From: CAZHOV01 sp964534315
Lineage (GTDB): Bacteria > Bacteroidota > Bacteroidia > Chitinophagales > Saprospiraceae
Assembly: GCA_964534315.1 (NCBI GenBank)
Contig: CAZHOV010000187.1
Location: forward strand, 1-10,942
Length of the DNA stretch: 10,942 bases
Direction of reading: 5' to 3'
Part shown: positions 1-5,806 of the stretch, one piece after another
Layout: each line of letters opens with the position of its first letter
Numbering within the stretch: the stretch's first letter is position 1
The notes under the pieces: model-generated
What the model was told of the DNA's origin: nothing
The model's input: the letters and a program-made list of their open reading frames with translations, nothing else
Database searches by the model: none
Position numbers and translations under genes: made by a program

Positions 1-2
1 CG

Positions 3-128
3 CATCTGCTAAGCAAAACCATGATCAACCCACCATTTCAATGGTGGGGGCAACATGCCCCTGACAGTCGAAAGCGTGTCATCGACTTTTCAAAGGAGGA
101 GGAAGTAGTAATTTGCAATGAGGAATGA
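3..128 (+). CDS. Possible C-terminal end of an upstream gene (partial, unidentified)
   Basis: A reading frame enters from the left edge and stays open for 41 codons to a TGA at 126-128. The deduced tail contains PPFQWWGQHAPDSRKRVIDF followed by an acidic stretch and VICNEE. It reads like protein: an aromatic patch, then a basic turn, then a strand-like segment. The base composition is also clearly more GC-rich than the intergenic DNA that follows. I do not recognise the family. An open frame this short can occur by chance, and the same stretch can fold into small hairpins (29-48, 47-61, 66-87), so a non-coding reading is possible. The last codons and the stop lie inside the heptamer repeat at 110-140, suggesting the repeat supplied the present C-terminus. 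Confidence 0.4.
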   Translation, partial: HLLSKTMINPPFQWWGQHAPDSRKRVIDFSKEEEVVICNEE

Positions 129-146
129 AGAATGTGCAATAATTGA
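110..146 (-). repeat. Short heptanucleotide-period repeat, copy 1 (inverted relative to copy 2)
   Basis: On the + strand, AAT recurs every 7 bp from 110 to 140, with units TTGCAAT, GAGGAAT, GAAGAAT and GTGCAAT. On the - strand this reads as ATTGCAC, ATTCTTC, ATTCCTC, ATTGCAA. Reading on the - strand, the repeat is preceded by TCAATTATT (146-138), and the same 9-mer starts the second copy at 5753. The period, unit vocabulary and lead-in are all shared, so the two loci belong to one repeat family. Function is unknown. It resembles in style the short tandem heptamer repeats known from cyanobacterial intergenic DNA, but that is only an analogy. Confidence 0.65.
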
Positions 147-179
147 ATCAAAGAATGAACTTTACACCTTGCGCCACTA

Positions 180-209
180 TTGCCTACATCATAATATATA
201 TTAACTTTG
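180..209 (+). promoter_or_regulatory. Bacteroidota-type promoter for the phosphatase gene
   Basis: TTG at 180-182 is followed 19 nt later by TAACTTTG at 202-209. This matches the Bacteroidota housekeeping consensus (TTG at -33 and TAnnTTTG at -7, about 19 nt apart). Transcription would start near 214-217, leaving an AT-rich leader of about 45 nt before the ATG at 261. The promoter also argues against the upstream TTG start at 207, which lies inside the -7 element. Confidence 0.55.
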
Positions 210-260
210 TATCAGTATTATCATCTATTATTTTTACTATTAAAAAAGAATGTTTTTACT

Positions 261-1334
261 ATGATCAGACCATTTTTGTCCTGTTTCCTCATTGTTGGTT
301 TATGCTTTTCCATAATGGCGCAAACTCTAGAAGAGGAGCCGGAAAACTTATATGTGGGTCAGGAAATAAACACTTCCGGGCGACTGGACAAGATTGCGCT
401 TGGTTCATGCAATAACCAGGGGAAGAGCCAGGTGATCTGGAATTATATTGTCGATCAGGATCCGGATCTTTGGATTTGGCTGGGAGATAATATTTACGGA
501 GATACAGAGGATATGGAGGTGATGGAGAAAAAATATCGCAAACAAAAGTTTAATATGCATTATAGCCGTCTGCGTAGTCATTGTCCGGTAATAGGCACCT
601 GGGACGATCACGATTTTGGGGTCAATGACGGGGGGAAGGGATATGCCATAAAAAAAGAAAGTAAGCAATTAGCGCTTGATTTTCTGGACGTACCGAAGGG
701 GCATGCATCCAGAAAGCGAGAGGGGCTTTATCAGACCTATGAATTTGGCGAAGCAGGCGAAAAGGTAAAGATTATTTTGTTGGATACCCGGTACTTCAGG
801 GATCATCTGGAGCCGGATAAAACCGGAAAAAGTAGATATATTCCAAACAAAAACGGCGATATCTTGGGCGAACAACAGTGGAGTTGGCTGGAGAAACAGT
901 TGCGGAACAGTGATGCGCAGTTGCATATTATTGGATCGAGTATTCAATTTATTGCGGAAGAGCAGATTTATGAAAAATGGGCTAATTTTCCGGCTGCGAG
1001 AAAACGCATGCTTCGTCTGATCCGTACTATAAAGCCTGCTAATCTATTGTTTATCAGCGGAGATCGTCATATTTCCGAATTGGCTATGCTGGAGATTGAC
1101 TCGACAATGGCACCAATATATGAAATGACGGCCAGCGGGATGACGCATACCTGGAGAGGAGAAAACCCTACTGAAGATAATCAATACAGAATCAGCCCGC
1201 TAATCGCTTCCAAAAATTATGGTTTGATCCGGATTGATTGGAAGGCAAAACCACTTGCTGTAGAAATCCAGATCAGAAGCGATAAGGATGAATTGCTTTA
1301 CAAGAGGAAAATTAATTGGAAAGCGTCTAAATAG
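261..1334 (+). CDS. Exported PhoD-like metallophosphatase (alkaline phosphatase D family)
   Basis: This 357-residue protein is predicted to hydrolyse phosphate mono- or diesters outside the cytoplasm with a metal centre. Residues 1-20 form a Sec-type signal peptide ending near MAQ; no twin-arginine motif and no lipobox are visible. The PhoD-family blocks appear in order: GSC (48-50), LGDNIYGD (74-81), TWDDHDFG-x-ND (113-123), LDTR (174-177), LGEQQWSWLEKQL (202-214), GSS (225-227) and SGDRH (266-270), so the Asp/Asn/His metal ligands look intact. It is shorter than classical PhoD (over 500 residues) because the N-terminal Fn3-like domain is missing, as in many Bacteroidota homologues. I chose ATG 261 because it starts directly at the signal peptide; the in-frame TTG at 207 would add 18 residues and overlap the promoter. 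It appears to be a single-gene unit. The exact substrate (phosphomonoester, diester or phospholipid) cannot be told. Confidence 0.88.
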   Translation: MIRPFLSCFLIVGLCFSIMAQTLEEEPENLYVGQEINTSGRLDKIALGSCNNQGKSQVIWNYIVDQDPDLWIWLGDNIYGDTEDMEVMEKKYRKQKFNMHYSRLRSHCPVIGTWDDHDFGVNDGGKGYAIKKESKQLALDFLDVPKGHASRKREGLYQTYEFGEAGEKVKIILLDTRYFRDHLEPDKTGKSRYIPNKNGDILGEQQWSWLEKQLRNSDAQLHIIGSSIQFIAEEQIYEKWANFPAARKRMLRLIRTIKPANLLFISGDRHISELAMLEIDSTMAPIYEMTASGMTHTWRGENPTEDNQYRISPLIASKNYGLIRIDWKAKPLAVEIQIRSDKDELLYKRKINWKASK

Positions 1335-1729
1335 AAGTATGAAGAAGGAAAACTGTAGGAAACACTGCGATGGATGTATAGTTTTGATATGCACGGAGTT
1401 ATAGTGCCTATTATGCGACAAAAGTAAATTTATTATTAATTTTTCTTTAAAAAAGTGATGGAATACCTTTCTCCTTTTGAAAAGTCTATGTATTTTCGGC
1501 TTGTTAAAGTATTTTAATTAATACCTGTAATGGAAAATAATTGATGGCTTTACCAATGGACACCAAATCAAAAAACCGTTTTACAATTGAATTCCCATTT
1601 TCTTTCCTTTCTAAATTTTGCATTTTATCGGATCTTTATATATTGTAAGTTAACCAAGTGTTAACAAATTGAGTGTTAATTTATTAACCAAAACCTGTTT
1701 TTTATTCCTAAAAATTTAAATCTGTTATT
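1335..1729. other. 395-bp AT-rich intergenic region with a TTAA-box cluster
   Basis: No convincing gene is present: the longest small + strand frames (1339-1404 and 1544-1648) lack family features and look accidental. No clear intrinsic terminator follows the phosphatase gene. A weak promoter-like pair is TTG at 1587-1589 with TAAATTTTG at 1612-1620, but the spacing is long and the -7 box imperfect. Between that and the next start codon lie four boxes around TTAA, at 1649-1654 (GTTAAC), 1660-1665 (GTTAAC), 1675-1679 (GTTAA) and 1683-1689 (ATTAACC). Two of these are part of a direct repeat, AGTGTTAA, at 1657-1664 and 1672-1679. The region probably holds the promoter and leader of the large secreted-protein gene. 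Confidence 0.5.
1649..1689. promoter_or_regulatory. Cluster of GTTAAC/TTAACC boxes upstream of the giant secreted protein
   Basis: Four TTAA-centred boxes occur in 41 bp: GTTAAC at 1649 and 1660, GTTAA at 1675 and ATTAACC at 1683. The first two are identical palindromes 11 bp apart, about one helical turn. AGTGTTAA is directly repeated at 1657 and 1672. The cluster ends 40 bp before the ATG at 1730. It could be an operator or just AT-rich leader; no regulator can be named. Confidence 0.3.
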
Positions 1730-4700
1730 ATGAACACTAGTTTTACGCAACGACTTTCTTATTTATGGAGCTGTTTGCTTTTGGTCGGACTGACCGGCGC
1801 ACTTTCAGCTCAAACCTTTGAGGTTACCGCACCGGCAGGAATTGCTGGCACCTACAACAGCGAGAGCGCTGTATTCGGACCTCAATTTGATGATTTTTCC
1901 GGCGAGGTGGCTATTGCTACGGATACGAGTGGAGCTACTACGGGTTGTTTTATGATTGACAACAACGTGACTGACGTTACCGGTAAAGTAGCATTAATCG
2001 ATCGCGGGGTCTGTGGCTTTACCACTAAAGTATTAAATGCACAAGATGCCGGAGCGATTGCTGTGATTGTTTGCAACAATGACACGGACAATCCGGACAT
2101 GGCGATTCCCATGGGTGGTAATGACGACTGTCTATCCACGACTCCTGCCGTTATGTTAAGTTTCAACGATTGCCAAACCATTAAGGCAGAAACAGGCGTT
2201 ACGGTATCTTACACCGCTCCCGGACTTCCTGGTCCCGGAGAAAACTTTGTAACGGCTATCGATATTACCGATGGCACCTATACGGTTGATTCCATTACCG
2301 GTGCCGGTGGTCTTTTCAGCGGTAGTACAGGCGGGGCTTTTTACCGCTATGTAGCTGCGGATAATGGCGTATTGAATATCAACTCCTGTGGCGGCGGCAC
2401 TGATACGCGCCTGCTCTTAGGGGCCGGTGCATGTGCCGGAGCTTTTACCTTAATCGATTTCTCTATCGACGATTGCGATGACGGCGACGGAAATATCGTT
2501 GCTTCTGACCTGGATGTCTTAGTAGAAGCCGGGCAAGAATACTACATCCTTTGGGATGATGCACAAAGTGCGGATGGGTTTGATTTTACGGTTACCCTTA
2601 ATGATCTTCCTCTTGTTGACTTAACTCTTACCGTCAATATGGAACAAGAAACGGTAGATCCTGATGGTGTAAGTATTGTTTGGGCATTTGCAGACGTTAC
2701 TGACCTTGGTGATGTTTCTGTGACAAGCATGACCGATAATGGTGATGGCACCTGGTCTGGTACGATCGAAGTAACGACTTTGGATACTATCGGTTATGCC
2801 TTCATGAATGGTCCTTTAGCCGTTGATAATGTCGAGGATGTTCCTGACGGTTTCCCTTGTAGTGTAGATGGAGGATTTGGGTTTAATGTCCGTCCTCACA
2901 TCGTAACCAATATCGATTCAGCCGGATTGGCTCCTGTATGTTTCAGCGAATGTGCAAATTGCCAGCTCATCGATGTTACCTTCCAGGTGGATATGGCTAA
3001 CGAAACGGTTGATCCGGGTGGGGTCTTCATGAGTTGGGCCAGCACAAGTGGCGATTCTGGTATTGAACCGATGGCAGATGACAATATGGATGGCGTTTAT
3101 GATGTCACCCTGGAAGAATTAGGTACAGCTACCAACGATACCATTATTTACACTTTCTTTAACGGTGCTACTGCTGAGATGGTCCCTGGTGCTTGTAGTA
3201 TTACTGACGGAAACGGCAATAATGTAAGAGCGATTATTTTAGGTGGAACTGATGATGCTATTTTGGCTCCTGTTTGTTTTAGCGAGTGCGGCAACTGTCC
3301 AGCACTTGATTGTCAAGACGCTCCTGTAGTGGATGAAAATATCGACGGCTACACGACGGGTGACCCTATCGGTCCGCAATCGGCTATCTGGACCACCTGG
3401 AGTGGTGATGAAGGTGGAGTTGAAGACCTTACCGTTTCTGATGAGCAGGCCTTTAGTGCGCCAAATTCTGTGAAAGTAGAAGGAAACCTTGGTCCCGCTG
3501 ATGGGTTGTTATTACTAGGGAACCAATCTGAAGGGGTTTGGATGGTTCGATTTAAATTGTACGTAGAGCCAGGCTTCTTAGCTTACTATAATATTCAGGA
3601 AGATGAAGTTCCTGCTGTTGCCTGGAATATCGAAGTACAATTTAATGGAGATGGAACGGGTAACATCGTTCAAGCGGGTACACCAGTAAGTGATTTTAAC
3701 TACACAGAAGGAGAATGGATCGATGTCGTTCATTACATCGACCTTGATAATGACTTCCTTGAATTGAGAATTGGCGATCAAGGTATCTGGGAACAAGACT
3801 ATCCAGGTAATATTGGTGCGCTTAACTTATTCCCTGCAGATGGTGACCATTTATATTATATAGATGACGCTCAGTTAATTCCATTGAATGACTGTCCTGT
3901 AGATGCGATCATCTGTGAAAACTTCGAAACGTACAACCTGTCTACAATCAGTAACCAGTCTGTACACTTTAATACTTGGGATAATGCTCCAGGTAGCGCA
4001 ACGGATGCGATCGTTACCGATCAAGTCGTAAGCGAGGGTTGTAATGCATTGGAAGTTTCTGAAGCTGGTGGCGACGATATTGTATTATTGTTGGGTGATT
4101 TGACTGAAGGAAATTACATCCTTGAGTGGAAAGAATACATCCCATCTGGTTTCTCCGGATACTACAACTTCCAAAAGGTGGAAGGATCCCCAGGTCAGGA
4201 ATTTGGTGGGCAGGTATTTTTGAATGAAGATGGTACCGGTTCTTTAGATGCCGGTGGAGGAGCAGCAGCTACCTTTACTTATCCACAGGATGAGTGGTTC
4301 CAGGTGCGTCATTTCATCGACTTAGACAACGATATCATTACGATGGAAGTTGCGGGTCAGGAAGTATTTACATGGCCTGCTAACTGGCAAGCATTTGAAA
4401 CAAGTGGATTGAAGCAGCTTGGCGGTATCAATTTCTTCGGTAATACAGGTAACCTGTACTATATCGACGAATTGTACCTAATCGCTCAGCCTTCCGTTCC
4501 TGGTAACGCTTGTGCCGGTTCTATCGATATTAATAACCTATTTGGTCAGGGATTAGATAACCCTCAATTGTCTGATACTTACGATAATAATAACTATTCA
4601 ACCTTACCGACGGATCCTACTGAAGGATATGAATGCTTCGGTGAGCCTGATGGATCAGGATCGAATCCTACCTTGAATAATACGATGTGGTTTACGTTCA

Positions 4701-5638
4701 CTGGTGATGGTGAAAATTATGATATCATTACTGTTGATTGTGGCACCAACGATCCTATTGAGGGTGGTGATACACAATTTGCCCTGTATTCAGGTGACGA
4801 TTGTGGTGACCTTACCCCTGTGAATTGTAATGACGATCTGGATATTAATAATGATATATTTGAAGCCGGTTTCGAGGACATTACCCTTGAAGATGGTGTT
4901 GTTTACCAACTAATGGTTGACGGTTTTGAATTCCAGGGTTCTCTTTCTGACGGTGAATACTGTATTGAAGTAAATCAGCTTACAGAGACCATTCAGGAAG
5001 TTGAAGTAACGGTAACTGTTGATATGACGCTTTTCGTAGCGCAAGGTAATACAGTTGATCCAGCCGGTATCCATATCGCTGGTACCTTCAACGGATTTGA
5101 TCCGGAACCAACTACTGACAATGGCGATGGTACTTGGTCACACACCTTTACCGTTGTAGCAAATACAGAGGTACTTTACAAGTTTGTCAACGGTCCTGAG
5201 TTTGGTTCTGTAAACGGTCTTGATCAGGAAGGTACGGCAAACATCTCTGATTGTGGTGTTGATGATGGCTTTGGCGGATTCAACCGCGTAGCTAATATCG
5301 GCGATGCTGACGAAGACCTGGGTACCTTCTGCTGGGATTACTGCGTCATCTGTGATGAGGTTGTTTCTATTAATGAAGTGGCTTTCCAAAACGGGTTAAA
5401 ACTATTCCCGAATCCTGCTAGCGATGAAGCTACTATCCAGTTTAACTTCAATGAGACTCTTGACCTGAATGTTCGCGTATTCAACAACTTAGGTCAGGTA
5501 GTGATCGAAAGCGAAGTGAAAGAAATGCAAGCTGGTACCACTCAGCTCGATCTTTCTAACCTTCCTTCTGGTATGTACATGGTACAAATCACGGATGGTG
5601 AAAATAACTACACCGAGAAATTGACGGTTAAGAAGTAA
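1730..5638 (+). CDS. Giant acidic multi-domain secreted protein with PA domain and type IX secretion sorting domain
   Basis: The product has 1302 residues. A Sec signal peptide (about 1-27, ending ALSA) is followed by a protease-associated (PA) domain at about 30-160 with the hallmark DRGVCGF and QDAGAIAVIVCNN segments. A PPC-like beta domain spans about 165-292. Two beta-sandwich modules (297-411 and 412-523) are followed by two tandem lectin-like modules of about 195 residues (527-720 and 721-920). A second PPC-like domain lies at 926-1082 and a third copy of the first module type at 1090-1208. A type A T9SS sorting domain (1223-1302) carries LKLFPNPASD, NNLGQVV and LSNLPSGMYMVQIT. Expected route: Sec export, then T9SS passage across the outer membrane with removal of the sorting domain. 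No peptidase or glycosidase active site is visible, so a binding, adhesive or matrix role is more likely than catalysis. The mature protein is rich in Asp, Glu and Asn with few Lys or Arg, which suits calcium binding. The gene appears monocistronic, with a strong terminator behind it. Confidence 0.88.
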   Translation: MNTSFTQRLSYLWSCLLLVGLTGALSAQTFEVTAPAGIAGTYNSESAVFGPQFDDFSGEVAIATDTSGATTGCFMIDNNVTDVTGKVALIDRGVCGFTTKVLNAQDAGAIAVIVCNNDTDNPDMAIPMGGNDDCLSTTPAVMLSFNDCQTIKAETGVTVSYTAPGLPGPGENFVTAIDITDGTYTVDSITGAGGLFSGSTGGAFYRYVAADNGVLNINSCGGGTDTRLLLGAGACAGAFTLIDFSIDDCDDGDGNIVASDLDVLVEAGQEYYILWDDAQSADGFDFTVTLNDLPLVDLTLTVNMEQETVDPDGVSIVWAFADVTDLGDVSVTSMTDNGDGTWSGTIEVTTLDTIGYAFMNGPLAVDNVEDVPDGFPCSVDGGFGFNVRPHIVTNIDSAGLAPVCFSECANCQLIDVTFQVDMANETVDPGGVFMSWASTSGDSGIEPMADDNMDGVYDVTLEELGTATNDTIIYTFFNGATAEMVPGACSITDGNGNNVRAIILGGTDDAILAPVCFSECGNCPALDCQDAPVVDENIDGYTTGDPIGPQSAIWTTWSGDEGGVEDLTVSDEQAFSAPNSVKVEGNLGPADGLLLLGNQSEGVWMVRFKLYVEPGFLAYYNIQEDEVPAVAWNIEVQFNGDGTGNIVQAGTPVSDFNYTEGEWIDVVHYIDLDNDFLELRIGDQGIWEQDYPGNIGALNLFPADGDHLYYIDDAQLIPLNDCPVDAIICENFETYNLSTISNQSVHFNTWDNAPGSATDAIVTDQVVSEGCNALEVSEAGGDDIVLLLGDLTEGNYILEWKEYIPSGFSGYYNFQKVEGSPGQEFGGQVFLNEDGTGSLDAGGGAAATFTYPQDEWFQVRHFIDLDNDIITMEVAGQEVFTWPANWQAFETSGLKQLGGINFFGNTGNLYYIDELYLIAQPSVPGNACAGSIDINNLFGQGLDNPQLSDTYDNNNYSTLPTDPTEGYECFGEPDGSGSNPTLNNTMWFTFTGDGENYDIITVDCGTNDPIEGGDTQFALYSGDDCGDLTPVNCNDDLDINNDIFEAGFEDITLEDGVVYQLMVDGFEFQGSLSDGEYCIEVNQLTETIQEVEVTVTVDMTLFVAQGNTVDPAGIHIAGTFNGFDPEPTTDNGDGTWSHTFTVVANTEVLYKFVNGPEFGSVNGLDQEGTANISDCGVDDGFGGFNRVANIGDADEDLGTFCWDYCVICDEVVSINEVAFQNGLKLFPNPASDEATIQFNFNETLDLNVRVFNNLGQVVIESEVKEMQAGTTQLDLSNLPSGMYMVQITDGENNYTEKLTVKK
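2618..3298 (+). repeat. Tandem pair of four-cysteine beta-sandwich modules inside the giant protein
   Basis: Residues 297-411 and 412-523 are diverged copies of one module, and a third copy sits at 1090-1208 (4997-5353). Each begins with a strand like LTVNM, FQVDM or VTVDM followed by TVDPxG. Each continues with a DNGDGTW-like turn (DNMDGVY in the second copy) and an F-[MFV]-N-G strand (FMNG, FFNG, FVNG). Each ends with one Cys 26-27 residues ahead of a CxxxCxxC motif (C404-C408-C411; C516-C520-C523; C1201-C1205-C1208). The fold resembles starch-binding/early-set modules common in Bacteroidota secreted proteins; ligand unknown. Confidence 0.75.
3308..4489 (+). repeat. Tandem duplication of a lectin-like module inside the giant protein
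   Basis: Residues 527-720 and 721-920 align over their whole length. Shared landmarks are an opening D-C segment, a TW near the start, LLLG followed by EG, a Y/W-rich GF-x-x-YYN segment, F/L-N-x-DGTG, and E-W-x-x-V-x-H-[YF]-IDLDND. Both end with LYYID. The pattern suits a concanavalin A-like beta sandwich that binds glycan or calcium, but I cannot assign a named family. No acidic catalytic pair of a glycoside hydrolase is recognisable. The copies have diverged at DNA level, so the duplication is old. Confidence 0.7.
5396..5635 (+). other. Type IX secretion C-terminal sorting domain (type A) coding segment
   Basis: Residues 1223-1302 of the giant protein show the type A sorting-domain blocks: LKLFPNPASD at the start, a central V-F-N-N-L-G-Q strand, LDLSNLPSGMY, and a lysine-rich C-terminal strand ending LTVKK. 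In known T9SS cargo this part is recognised by the outer-membrane translocon and cut off by PorU-type sortases, often with attachment to lipopolysaccharide. None of the T9SS machinery genes lies in this window. Confidence 0.9.
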
Positions 5639-5662
5639 TTGGAGAATTCCTTCTTAATTTAG

Positions 5663-5703
5663 AGAAAAAGCCTGCTCGACCCCGAGCAGGCTTTTTCTTT
5701 TTT
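5663..5703 (+). terminator. Strong intrinsic terminator after the giant secreted protein gene
   Basis: A perfect stem of 14 bp (5665-5678 with 5683-5696) encloses the 4-nt loop ACCC, and the pairing can extend two more bases at the foot. The GC-rich core GCCTGCTCG pairs with CGAGCAGGC. The right arm runs into a T-rich tract, CTTTTTCTTTTTT, ending at 5703. The A-tract on the left arm means it could also work for the - strand. It lies 24 nt after the stop codon and separates this gene from the peptidase genes downstream. Confidence 0.92.
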
Positions 5704-5752
5704 GAAGTAGTTAATTATCTTTACAACCGGGATGTTAGAAGAATGGAAAACA

Positions 5753-5793
5753 TCAATTATTCATTGCACATTGCACATTGCTAATTGCTAATT
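5753..5793 (+). repeat. Short heptanucleotide-period repeat, copy 2, in the leader of the C1 peptidase gene
   Basis: ATT recurs every 7 bp from 5756 to 5793: ATTATTC, ATTGCAC, ATTGCAC, ATTGCTA, ATTGCTA, ATT. The lead-in TCAATTATT (5753-5761) and the ATTGCAC unit are shared with copy 1 at 110-146, which lies in the opposite orientation. This copy ends 13 nt before the ATG at 5807, so it is probably transcribed as the leader of the peptidase gene. Whether it is a regulatory leader or just an inserted repeat cannot be decided from one sequence. Confidence 0.7.
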
Positions 5794-5806
5794 AAAACAA
5801 AACGCT

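Noticed and set aside
29..87. Series of small hairpins as a structured RNA or terminator
   Set aside because: Stems are short (6-8 bp) and lie inside a plausible coding tail; only the last is followed by a short T run, so I did not list it as a feature.
143..415. Small + strand open frame overlapping the phosphatase start
   Set aside because: It runs in a different frame across the promoter and signal-peptide region, has no family features, and the phosphatase frame is clearly the coding one.
1339..1404. 21-codon frame with several cysteines just after the phosphatase stop
   Set aside because: Too short to support, no start signal or homologous pattern known to me; cysteines alone are not evidence.
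1390..1455. Intrinsic terminator after the phosphatase gene
   Set aside because: Only a 4-bp stem (GCAC/GTGC) and scattered AT-rich imperfect repeats are present; no stable stem followed by a T run.
1544..1648. 34-codon frame in the intergenic region
   Set aside because: AT-rich codon content looks like non-coding DNA and it covers the likely promoter of the next gene.
5701..5723. Possible promoter for the C1 peptidase (TATCTTTA at 5716-5723)
   Set aside because: The -7 box lacks the final G and there is no TTG at a proper distance; the nearest TTTG (5701-5704) is only 11 nt upstream. A promoter is expected between the terminator and 5807 but cannot be placed.
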